Below are positions 1 through 5,256 of a stretch of 5,927 bases of DNA, piece after piece (position 1 is the stretch's first letter; every line of letters starts with the position of its first letter). Under the pieces are notes generated by a model. It was not told where the DNA came from and did not search any database. It was given only the letters and a program-made list of their open reading frames with translations. Source of the DNA: Alphaproteobacteria bacterium (lineage in GTDB: Bacteria; Pseudomonadota; Alphaproteobacteria; GCA-2731375); the NCBI GenBank assembly GCA_028281075.1, contig JANQKO010000247.1, forward strand, positions 1-5,927. Direction: 5' to 3'. Both the position numbers and the translations under genes were made by a program.

Positions 1-1
1 G

Positions 2-130
2 AACATGGCCGTTGTCAGGCACTTCGCCATCAACATCGTGCGAAACGCCAAAGACAAGAACTCCATCAAGCTCAGGCGAAAAATCGCCGGATGGGACACC
101 AACTATCTCGAAAAGCTACTCACCCGATGA
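2..130 (+). CDS. ISAs1-family transposase, C-terminal fragment (cut by the window edge)
   Basis: An open frame enters from the left edge and stops at TGA 128-130, giving 42 residues. It contains VRHFAINIVRNAKDKNSIK followed by LRRKIAGWDTNYLEKLL. The pattern H-x-A-x-N-x-(V/L)-R near the C-terminus, then S-(I/L)-(K/R)-x-(R/K)-R-(K/R)-x-A-G-W-D, is the characteristic ending of ISAs1-type DDE transposases, which catalyse cut-and-paste or copy-out movement of their element. The frame ends naturally at the position expected for the family, so the gene may be complete beyond the window. The catalytic D-D-E core is not visible, so activity cannot be judged. The family call rests on remembered motif similarity. 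Confidence 0.75.
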   Translation, partial: NMAVVRHFAINIVRNAKDKNSIKLRRKIAGWDTNYLEKLLTR

Positions 131-133
131 CGC

Positions 134-156
134 GTTAACCTGGATTCGTCGCCCTG
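134..156 (+). repeat. Possible right terminal inverted repeat of the ISAs1-type element
   Basis: Directly after the transposase stop comes gttaacctggattcgtcgcc followed by ctg. A terminus reading inward from CAGGGC, close behind the transposase stop, fits ISAs1-family right ends as I remember them. The left end and the target duplication lie outside the window, so neither the boundary nor the assignment can be confirmed. Confidence 0.3.
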
Positions 157-168
157 CGCCATGGTGGG

Positions 169-333
169 CTATCCCGCCTTTCTCCCCGCCATCACGGTCT
201 GCGTCGCGCGCAGGCGCCCGCCCGCCAGGAGCGGGCCGAAAAGCGTAGCGGGACTACGGTTGAGGGCCGCAACGCCGCGGGCGGGCGCCTGCGCGCGACG
301 CAGACCGTGATGGCGGGGAGAAAGGCGGGATAG
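169..333. repeat. 165-bp palindrome with two perfect 57-bp inverted arms
   Basis: The left arm (169-225) is the exact reverse complement of the right arm (277-333), separated by 51 nt. The spacer is also symmetric about the same centre, base 251: ggcc 234-237 pairs with 265-268, aa 241-242 with tt 260-261, and cgtag 244-248 with ctacg 254-258. The whole element can therefore fold into one long hairpin or cruciform. It lies between the transposase remnant and the MaoC gene. Its right end is 8 bp upstream of a possible -10 box, so any -35 element would fall inside the arm. An imperfect direct repeat, gtgggctat 164-172 and gtcggctat 336-344, overlaps the ends and could be a degenerate target duplication. 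The family was not recognised. It may be a fold-back element, a bidirectional terminator or barrier, or a recent inverted duplication. Confidence 0.93.
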
Positions 334-341
334 GGGTCGGC

Positions 342-347
342 TATAGT
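342..347 (+). promoter_or_regulatory. Possible -10 box for the MaoC operon
   Basis: TATAGT lies 38 nt before the MaoC start codon, in otherwise GC-rich sequence, and one base from the TATAAT consensus. No TTGACA-like -35 is present 16-18 nt upstream; that position is inside the right arm of the palindrome. This is a weak call based on the hexamer and its position. Confidence 0.3.
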
Positions 348-370
348 GCCAGTGTCGGCGTGCCCGGCAA

Positions 371-376
371 GAGGAG
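371..376 (+). promoter_or_regulatory. Ribosome binding site of the MaoC gene
   Basis: GAGGAG sits 9 nt before ATG 386 and supports that start. It is the clearest Shine-Dalgarno sequence of the plus-strand operon. The two downstream genes lack a comparable one. Confidence 0.7.
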
Positions 377-385
377 AAGACGACA

Positions 386-859
386 ATGGCCGAAGGCCTG
401 CTGGACAAGTATTACGACGAGCTCTCGGTCGGCGACCGCATGGTGACGCACGGCCGGACCATCACCGAGACCGATATCGTCATGTGGTGCACGCTGACGG
501 GCGATATGTTCCTGATCCACACCGACCGGCACTTCGCCGAGAAATCCATGTTCGGCCAGCGCATCGCGCCCGGCCTGATGGTAAACGCCTTCATGGCCGG
601 CCTCGGCGTGCCGGCGGGCTCGCCGTCCATTCTGGCCAATTACGGCACCAACGAGCTGCGCTTCACGGCGCCGGTGTTCATCGGCGACACGCTGCATCTC
701 GACGCCGAGGTGGTCGAGAAGAAGGACCGCAAGCCCGGCCGCGACGGCGTCGTGACACTGCAATGGAACGCGGTCAACCAGAACGGCCGGACGGTGATGT
801 CGAGCCAGTTGATGAGCCTGATGGCCTGCCGGCCGGCGGCGAAGGAGGCCGCGGCATGA
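386..859 (+). CDS. MaoC-family hot-dog dehydratase / enoyl-CoA hydratase
   Basis: This 157-residue cytoplasmic protein is the usual length for a single-domain MaoC hydratase. The family adds water to trans-2-enoyl-CoA, giving the (R)-3-hydroxyacyl-CoA, or runs the reverse dehydration. The active-site segment is TGDMFLIHTD (residues 38-47), with the family's catalytic Asp at D40 and His at H45, followed by GQRIAPGLM (57-65), the typical loop and helix start. The common motif is G-D-x-N-P-x-H; here N-P is replaced by F42-L43, a variation also found in relatives annotated only as MaoC-family, so substrate specificity is open. The start is fixed by GAGGAG 9 nt upstream. The stop overlaps the next ATG by 4 bp (ATGA, 856-859), implying translational coupling with the crotonase gene. 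It is first in an operon ending with a TetR gene. The family is confident; the substrate is unknown. Confidence 0.9.
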   Translation: MAEGLLDKYYDELSVGDRMVTHGRTITETDIVMWCTLTGDMFLIHTDRHFAEKSMFGQRIAPGLMVNAFMAGLGVPAGSPSILANYGTNELRFTAPVFIGDTLHLDAEVVEKKDRKPGRDGVVTLQWNAVNQNGRTVMSSQLMSLMACRPAAKEAAA

Positions 860-1626
860 GCGCGGGCACGGTCCTGCTGGACCGCCGGGGTGCGGTCGCC
901 GAGATCGCCTTCAACCGGCCGGAATCGAAGAACAGCCTGCGGCCGGAAGAGCTGACGCTATTGGCCGCGCACCTCGACGCGGTCGAGGCCTCGGACGCGC
1001 GCTGCCTGCTGCTGCGCGGCGAGGGCGGCGCCTTCAGCGCCGGCCGCGACATCGCCGGCGCCGACCCGGCCACCGACGACAACGAGGCGCTGCTGAAGGA
1101 AGGCATCAACCCGGTGCTGAAGCGGGTGAAGAACTTTCCGCTGCCGACCGTGGCGGCGGTCGAGGGGCCGTGCCTCGGCATCGGCTTCGGCCTGGCGTTC
1201 GCCTGCGACATCGTGCTGGCGGCCGACGACGCCGTGCTCGGCAGCCCGTTCCGCAATATCGGCTGCATCCTCGATTCCGGCGGCCACTGGTTCATGGCCG
1301 ACCGCATCGGCACGCACCGGACGCTGGAGCTGATCTATACCGGCCGGCTGATCAGCGGCCGGGAAGCCGCCGGCATGGGGCTGATCAACCGGGCGCTCGC
1401 CCGGCTCGACCTGCTGCCGGAAGCGCGCAAGCTGGCCGGCGGCATCGCCGCCGGGCCGACCGTCGCCTTCAGGATCTCGAAACGCATCCTGGCCGAGGGC
1501 GCGGACTACGAGCGGACGCTGGACCTGGAGGCGGCGGGCCAGGCCGAGGCCTTGCGCACCGCGGACGGCGTCGAGGGCTTCAAGGCGTTCCAGGAAAAGC
1601 GCCGCCCCAGCTTCCACGGCCGCTAG
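856..1626 (+). CDS. Enoyl-CoA hydratase/isomerase (crotonase) family protein lacking both hydratase glutamates
   Basis: This 256-residue protein has the full crotonase fold: an N-terminal FNRPESKNSL segment (19-28), the CoA and oxyanion loop FSAGRDIAG (60-68), the second oxyanion segment GPCLGIGFGLAFACDIVLA (104-122), and a C-terminal FKAFQEKRRPSF tail. Aligned by eye with rat mitochondrial hydratase, the position of Glu144 is G112 and that of Glu164 is F132. Both water-activating residues are therefore absent, and simple hydration is unlikely. D140, in GCILDSGGH, sits where several family members that are not hydratases carry an Asp, such as PaaG-type isomerases and 4-chlorobenzoyl-CoA dehalogenase, so it is a candidate catalytic base (inference). 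The start overlaps the MaoC stop by 4 bp (ATGA). The next gene begins 14 nt after the stop. The fold is confident; the reaction is unassigned, with isomerase-like chemistry the best guess. Confidence 0.88.
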   Translation: MSAGTVLLDRRGAVAEIAFNRPESKNSLRPEELTLLAAHLDAVEASDARCLLLRGEGGAFSAGRDIAGADPATDDNEALLKEGINPVLKRVKNFPLPTVAAVEGPCLGIGFGLAFACDIVLAADDAVLGSPFRNIGCILDSGGHWFMADRIGTHRTLELIYTGRLISGREAAGMGLINRALARLDLLPEARKLAGGIAAGPTVAFRISKRILAEGADYERTLDLEAAGQAEALRTADGVEGFKAFQEKRRPSFHGR

Positions 1627-1640
1627 GCGCGCCGCGATAG

Positions 1641-2240
1641 ATGGCGAAGACGCGGGCCGAGCGGCACGAGGACCAGCAGCAGCGCATCATCGAGACGGCG
1701 GCGCGGCTGTTCGCCGAGCGCAGCTTCGCGCGCACGTCGATCGCCGAGCTGGCCCGGGCCTGCGGCTTCTCGAAGCCGCTGCTCTACCACTACTTCACCT
1801 CCAAGGAGGACGTGCTCTACCGCATGCTGCGGGCGCATATGCGCGACCTGCGGACGGCGCTGGCCGGCGCGCGGGCCGCTTCGGACGATCCGGAGAGCCG
1901 GTTCCGCGCCTTCGTCTCGGCCTCGCTGTCGGTCTATACCGCGGTGCCGGAAAAACACGTGGTGCTGATGCACGATCTCGACTGCCTGCCGCCACCGCAG
2001 CGGGCCGAGATCGTGGCGGCGGAGCGGGAGCTGGTCGAGCTGGTCGCCGACATGCTGGCGGCGCTCCGGCCCGAGCTGGACACGGACCGCCGCCTGCGCA
2101 AGCCCTATGCGATGATGTTCTACGGCCTGCTGAACTGGACCTACATCTGGTACGACCCCGACGGGCCGGTGCCGCCGGCCGAGTTCGCCCGGCGCGCCTG
2201 CGATACGTTTCTCCATGGCTTCCTGACGCCGACGGCGTAG
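1641..2240 (+). CDS. TetR/AcrR-family transcriptional regulator
   Basis: This 199-residue protein has the standard TetR length and layout. Helix 1 is QQQRIIETAARLFAER (12-27). The DNA-binding helix-turn-helix spans about 33-52 (SIAELARACGFSKPLLYHYF), and SKEDVLYRML (54-63) begins helix 4. The C-terminal ligand and dimer domain carries KHVVLMHDLDCLP and, near residues 155-168, MMFYGLLNWTYIWYDP, resembling the C-terminal domain of KstR2-like regulators of acyl-CoA catabolism (recognised from memory). It follows the crotonase gene by 14 nt with no clear Shine-Dalgarno sequence, so translation probably depends on the upstream genes. The simplest model is a local, autoregulating repressor released by an acyl-CoA ligand. 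I found no convincing palindromic operator at the putative promoter at 334-385, so its target is inferred from context only. Confidence 0.9.
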   Translation: MAKTRAERHEDQQQRIIETAARLFAERSFARTSIAELARACGFSKPLLYHYFTSKEDVLYRMLRAHMRDLRTALAGARAASDDPESRFRAFVSASLSVYTAVPEKHVVLMHDLDCLPPPQRAEIVAAERELVELVADMLAALRPELDTDRRLRKPYAMMFYGLLNWTYIWYDPDGPVPPAEFARRACDTFLHGFLTPTA

Positions 2241-2263
2241 CCCGCCGAAACCGATATCGCGTG

Positions 2264-2468
2264 CTTCGAGACGGCCCCTGCGGGACCGCTTCGGCGCCTG
2301 TGAAGAAATTACCTCCGACCCAAAAAGAAACCGTCATGCTGGCGCAGGCCAGCATCCAGCGGCATCGCAACCTGCTGAAAAACAATAAAAAATGGATCCT
2401 GGCCTTCGCCAGGATGACAAACTTGGGGAGCTCGGTGCAATTTCTTCACAGGCTCTCAGCACGAGGTC
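2264..2468 (+). repeat. Intergenic palindromic repeat, copy A, interrupted by an insertion
   Basis: The left part (2264-2290, beginning cttcgagacg) and the right part (2453-2468, ending cagcacgaggtc) together match the reverse complement of copy B at 2488-2533, apart from a few substitutions and small compensating gaps. About 161 extra bases sit between the two parts and contain the element at 2296-2453. The pattern 'cttcgagacg, GC stem, ctcagcacgagg' is one I recognise as a common alphaproteobacterial intergenic repeat; no database was consulted. It lies just after the TetR stop, so the intact element could have acted as a terminator. Confidence 0.7.
2296..2453. repeat. MITE-like nested palindromic element with 15-bp terminal inverted repeats
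   Basis: Bases 2296-2310 (gcctgtgaagaaatt) are the exact reverse complement of 2439-2453. Inside, 2333-2358 and 2393-2418 form a second inverted pair, 23 of 26 bases identical and centred within 1 bp of the outer pair. Each 26-bp unit is itself a hairpin: atgctggc/gccagcat (2336-2343/2348-2355) and atcctggc/gccaggat (2396-2403/2408-2415), both with 4-nt loops. Two of the three differences are compensatory, with pair G2338-C2353 matched by C2398-G2413, and the third is in a loop. Between the hairpins is an A-rich stretch (2377-2392). No open frame is convincing; the short translations are by-products of the repeat. Confidence 0.8.
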
Positions 2469-2495
2469 CGAGATTGATATCAAACAAGACCTCGT
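2461..2495. repeat. Stem-loop between repeat copies A and B
   Basis: acgaggtc (2461-2468) pairs perfectly with gacctcgt (2488-2495) across 19 nt. The loop holds a 10-bp palindrome, ttgatatcaa (2474-2483), with nearly the same centre. The stem comes from the inner ends of two head-to-head repeats, so it is probably a consequence of their arrangement. There is no T-tract to make it a classical terminator. Confidence 0.6.
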
Positions 2496-2533
2496 CCTCC
2501 GAGGAGCGGCCCGGAGGGACGCGTCTCGAAGGA
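2488..2533 (-). repeat. Intergenic palindromic repeat, copy B, uninterrupted
   Basis: Read on the minus strand, this 46-bp unit starts tccttcgagacg, has a GC-rich centre with an imperfect gtccc/gggcc stem, and ends gaggacgaggtc. It is the inverted partner of copy A and shows what copy A looked like before it was split. It ends 45 bp from the aldo/keto reductase stop, so the pair occupies the convergent space between the operons. Confidence 0.7.
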
Positions 2534-2578
2534 CCGGCCATCGGTCGCCGACGTCGCCGAAATCAACGGCATCCCGCC

Positions 2579-3559
2579 CTAAAGCCGGCCGAAGTCGCTG
2601 CCGTAGAGCCCGTCGAGCCGTTCGAGCGCCGCCCGCGGCAAGGAACCCATCCCGGCCGCCGCGATGGCCTGTTCCAGGTGGTCGAGCTCGGCCAGGCCCA
2701 GGACGACGCAATCGATATCGCCGTTCGCCAGCGCGAAGCGGAGCGCGGTCTGCGCCCGCGTGCCGTAGGCGTCGCCCAGTGCGTCGAACACGGCGCGGGC
2801 GCGCCGCGCCTCTTCGCCGACCTCGGTGGCATCGGTGATCATCACTTCACGGCCGGTGCGCGCATCGGTCGCCAGCACGCCGGCGGCGAAGACGCGGATA
2901 TTCATGACACCGACGTCGCGCGCGCGGCAGGCGGCGATCAGGCCGTTGAAGTCGTGTCCCGACCAGGCCGTGGGCATGGCCTGTCCGGCGCTGGGATTGA
3001 GCAGGTTGTAGTAGACCTGGGCCGTATCGAACCGACCGCTGTCGACGACACGGCAGAGGCTGGCGGTGTCGCCGAGGGCGGTGATGCCGATGAACCGCGT
3101 CAGCCCCCGCTCGCGCAGCCGGTCAAGGCAGTCGGCGACACCGCCGGCGCCGATGACCCGGTCGATGCCGATCACGCTGTCGGTGGTCGCCGCGCCGATC
3201 GGGTTGTGCAGTTGCAACAGGTCAACGGAATCGCGCCGCAGCCGGGTCAGGCTGGCCTCGATGCTGGCCTCGATCTGCCCGACGAGGTCGTCGAGCCGGC
3301 CGAGGTCGAGCCTGACCTTGGTCGAGAGGTAGGGCGTCTCCTCGATCTCCGCGAGCAGCCAGCCCAATGCCTCTTCCGACCGGCCGTCGCCGTAGGACGG
3401 CGCCGTGTCGATGAAATTGATGCCGGCGTCGAGCGCGCGGCGGATCGCGGCGCGCTTGGTGTCGTCGTCCCGGTGGATCAGGATGCCGCCGACCCAGCCG
3501 CCGCCGAAGATCACCTCGGAGACCGCCAGGCCGGTCCGGCCGAGCCTGCGATGGTTCAT
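2579..3559 (-). CDS. Aldo/keto reductase
   Basis: This 326-residue cytoplasmic oxidoreductase has the usual (beta/alpha)8 AKR length; the family reduces aldehydes or ketones with NAD(P)H. It begins MNHRRLGRTGLAVSEVIFGG, a classic AKR start. The catalytic tetrad can be read as D51 and Y56 (FIDTAPSYGDG), K81 (STKVRLD) and H118 (LLQLHNP). The RSEEALGWLL helix (60-69) and FALANGDIDCVVLGL near the C-terminus, the cofactor-phosphate region, are also typical. The frame could open at 3610 with 17 more residues, but GGAGGG (3564-3569) lies 4 nt before the ATG at 3559 and none precedes 3610, so the shorter start is preferred. It is last in the minus-strand operon, 64 nt after the SDR stop. The substrate is unknown; the overall look is of the sugar/aldose dehydrogenase-like AKR group. 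Confidence 0.9.
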   Translation of the reverse strand: MNHRRLGRTGLAVSEVIFGGGWVGGILIHRDDDTKRAAIRRALDAGINFIDTAPSYGDGRSEEALGWLLAEIEETPYLSTKVRLDLGRLDDLVGQIEASIEASLTRLRRDSVDLLQLHNPIGAATTDSVIGIDRVIGAGGVADCLDRLRERGLTRFIGITALGDTASLCRVVDSGRFDTAQVYYNLLNPSAGQAMPTAWSGHDFNGLIAACRARDVGVMNIRVFAAGVLATDARTGREVMITDATEVGEEARRARAVFDALGDAYGTRAQTALRFALANGDIDCVVLGLAELDHLEQAIAAAGMGSLPRAALERLDGLYGSDFGRL

Positions 3560-3563
3560 CTTG

Positions 3564-3569
3564 CCCTCC
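3564..3569 (-). promoter_or_regulatory. Ribosome binding site that sets the aldo/keto reductase start
   Basis: GGAGGG on the minus strand, 4 nt before ATG 3559-3557, favours this start over the in-frame ATG at 3610, which adds a Pro/Arg-rich leader not typical of the family. Confidence 0.65.
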
Positions 3570-3623
3570 GTTCGCCGCCGCGGTCCGTTGTTCGGGGCCT
3601 TACCGGCCATCTCGAACGGACGC

Positions 3624-4385
3624 TCACCGCGCCGACATGCCGCCGTCGACGGTCAGAACGCTGCCGGTGCTGAAGCCGGACTCGTCGCTCGCCAGATAGA
3701 GCATGGCATACGCCACCTCCATGGGCGTGCCGAGCCGGTTCATGGGGTGGCGGGCCTCGAGGCTTCGGCGCAGTCCGGCGGGATCGTCGCTGCCGGCGAA
3801 CATCCGGTCGAAATAGGCCGTCTCGATGGTACCGGGCGCGACCGCGTTGACGCGGATGCCGTCGTCGACATGGTCCAGCGCCATCGCCCGGGTCAGCGCG
3901 GCGACCGCGCCCTTGGAGGCGACGTAGGCGGCGCGGTCGCGGATGCCGATCGCCGCCACGACGGAGGCGGTATTGACGATGGCGCCGCCGCCCTGCTTGC
4001 GCATCACCGGGATGACGTATTTGCAACCGAGAAAGACGCCGCGCAGATTCACGGCGATCAGCGCATCCCAGTCGGTCTCGTCGGTTTCGACGACGCTGCC
4101 GGTTATGCCGTAGCCGGCATTGTTCACCAGTACGTCGATCCGACCGAAGGCGGCGACGGTATCGTCGATCATGCGCCTGACACCGGCGCTGTCGGCGACG
4201 TCGACCGCCATCGCCTCGGCCCGCCGGCCGACGGCGCGGGCCGCCGCGGCGGCGGCCTCGGCGGCCTCGGCGTTCCTGTCGGCGACCATCAGGTCGGCGC
4301 CCTCGGCGGCGAACAGATCGCAGACCGCGCGGCCGATGCCCGAACCGCCGCCGGTGACGATGACGATCTTGTTTTCCAGGCGCAT
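3624..4385 (-). CDS. Short-chain dehydrogenase/reductase (SDR), classical type
   Basis: This 253-residue protein has every classical SDR mark: the Rossmann glycine motif TGGGSGIG (11-18), NNAG (88-91), structural N113, and the catalytic S141, Y154 and K158 (YVASK). The C-terminal FSTGSVLTVDGGMSAR is typical of FabG-like family members. An acidic residue, D36 in VADR at the end of the second strand, suggests NAD(H) rather than NADP(H). The start MRLENKIVIVTGG is the normal length. A longer open frame to 4562 exists but overlaps the crotonase gene and has no recognisable sequence. The crotonase stop is 7 nt upstream; GGAAGG is 15 nt away, so translation is probably coupled. With a crotonase directly before it, oxidation of a 3-hydroxyacyl-CoA or a related alcohol is plausible, but this is inferred from context. 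Confidence 0.93.
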   Translation of the reverse strand: MRLENKIVIVTGGGSGIGRAVCDLFAAEGADLMVADRNAEAAEAAAAAARAVGRRAEAMAVDVADSAGVRRMIDDTVAAFGRIDVLVNNAGYGITGSVVETDETDWDALIAVNLRGVFLGCKYVIPVMRKQGGGAIVNTASVVAAIGIRDRAAYVASKGAVAALTRAMALDHVDDGIRVNAVAPGTIETAYFDRMFAGSDDPAGLRRSLEARHPMNRLGTPMEVAYAMLYLASDESGFSTGSVLTVDGGMSAR

Positions 4386-4392
4386 GACGGCT

Positions 4393-5199
4393 TCAGCGTC
4401 CCTTCCAGACCGGCGGCCGTTTCTCCAGGAAGGCGGCGATGCCTTCCCGGGCGTCCTCGGCCTGGAACGCCCGGACCATCTGGTCCGCCACATAGTCGTA
4501 GGCCTGGGCCCGGTCCATGTCGTATTGCCGGTAGAACGAGCGCTTGCCGAGCGCGACGGCAAAGGGCGATTTCGCGGCGATCACCGTCGCCAGCCCGGCC
4601 ACCGTCTGGTCCAGCGCCTCGGGCGGCACGGCCTCGTTGATCAGGCCGAAGCGCATGGCGGTCTCGGCATCGATCAGCTTGCCGGTCAGCAGCATCTGCA
4701 TGGCATGCTTGCGGCCGACGGCCCGGCTCAACGCGACCTGCGGCGTCAGGCACCAGAGCCCGATATTGACGCCCGGCGTGGCGAACCGGGCCTCGGTCGA
4801 GGCGATCGCCAGGTCGCAGCTCGCCACGAGCTCGCAGCCGGCCGCGGTGGCCGTACCCCGCACCTTGGCGATCACCGGCTTGGGCGACTCCACGATCGAC
4901 TGCATCATCCGGTTGCAGACCAGGTTGGACGCGCGCTTCGCCTCGCCGGATTCCGTCGCCAGCGACTCGTTCAGGTCGTGGCCGGTGCAGAACAGCCGCC
5001 CGCTGGCGGTGATCACCACCACGCGCACCGTCTCGTCGCCGGCGATCCGGTCGAACTCGCCCTGCAGGTCGTGCACCAGGCGATGCGACAGGCTGTTGCC
5101 CGATGCCGGCCGGTTCAGCGTCAGCGTCGTGATGCCGTCGGCGTCGTCACGCAACAGAACCGGTTCGGCCGCCTCCGGGGCCTCGGGCTGCACCGACAT
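4393..5199 (-). CDS. Enoyl-CoA hydratase/isomerase (crotonase) family protein, ECHDC3-like
   Basis: This 268-residue crotonase-fold protein has TLNRPASGNSLS (27-38), the oxyanion loop FCTGHDLNE (70-78), the second oxyanion segment GTATAAGCELVASCDLAIAS (115-134), GKLIDAETAMRFGLINEAV (173-191), and the C-terminal AFLEKRPPVWKGR tail. The first hydratase glutamate is kept (E123 in GCE, equivalent to rat Glu144). The second is replaced by glycine (G143 in ATPGVNIGLW, equivalent to Glu164). ATPGVNIGL followed by TP is the pattern I associate with ECHDC3-type proteins, whose chemistry is not well defined. The start is supported by GAGGAGG 9 nt upstream (5209-5215). It precedes the SDR gene by 7 nt and follows the PAS gene by 57 nt. 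It is not a close copy of the other crotonase at 856-1626. The family is confident; hydratase activity is uncertain. Confidence 0.9.
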   Translation of the reverse strand: MSVQPEAPEAAEPVLLRDDADGITTLTLNRPASGNSLSHRLVHDLQGEFDRIAGDETVRVVVITASGRLFCTGHDLNESLATESGEAKRASNLVCNRMMQSIVESPKPVIAKVRGTATAAGCELVASCDLAIASTEARFATPGVNIGLWCLTPQVALSRAVGRKHAMQMLLTGKLIDAETAMRFGLINEAVPPEALDQTVAGLATVIAAKSPFAVALGKRSFYRQYDMDRAQAYDYVADQMVRAFQAEDAREGIAAFLEKRPPVWKGR

Positions 5200-5208
5200 G
5201 ACTCAGGT

Positions 5209-5215
5209 CCTCCTC
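5209..5215 (-). promoter_or_regulatory. Ribosome binding site of the ECHDC3-like crotonase gene
   Basis: GAGGAGG on the minus strand, 9 nt before ATG 5199-5197, is the strongest Shine-Dalgarno sequence in the window. It suggests independent initiation at this gene rather than coupling to the PAS gene. Confidence 0.7.
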
Positions 5216-5232
5216 GCGCTCTCGGGAGGGTC

Positions 5233-5238
5233 AGTATA
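5233..5238 (-). promoter_or_regulatory. Possible -10 box between the PAS and crotonase genes
   Basis: TATACT on the minus strand, 33 nt before the crotonase ATG and just after the PAS stop, is one base from consensus in GC-rich surroundings. No -35 consensus lies 17 nt upstream. If real, the crotonase-SDR-AKR genes have their own promoter. Confidence 0.3.
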
Positions 5239-5256
5239 GCACCACCGCGCGGCCAG

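Noticed and set aside
169..333. The long palindrome as a simple rho-independent terminator for the transposase
   Set aside because: 57-bp arms, a 51-nt spacer and no T-tract after the right arm do not fit a classical terminator, although it may still stop transcription.
169..333. The palindrome as a CRISPR array or tandem repeat
   Set aside because: There are only two copies and they are inverted, with no regular direct repeats or spacers.
958..1617. Minus-strand open frame inside the plus-strand crotonase gene
   Set aside because: It is antisense to a gene with clear family motifs; its own translation is Arg/Ala/Gln-rich and motif-free.
2392..2838. Possible small protein beginning MDPGLRQDD
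   Set aside because: This start is the translation of the palindromic repeat at 2393-2418, a familiar source of false small genes. The rest is antisense to the aldo/keto reductase.
3560..3610. 17-residue N-terminal extension of the aldo/keto reductase
   Set aside because: There is no ribosome site before 3610, whereas GGAGGG precedes the ATG at 3559, which also gives the standard family N-terminus.
2261..3673. Long plus-strand open frame (470 codons)
   Set aside because: It runs antisense through the aldo/keto reductase, whose complete catalytic tetrad is on the minus strand. Its start is in the intergenic repeats and the translation resembles no protein family. It is an effect of high GC content.
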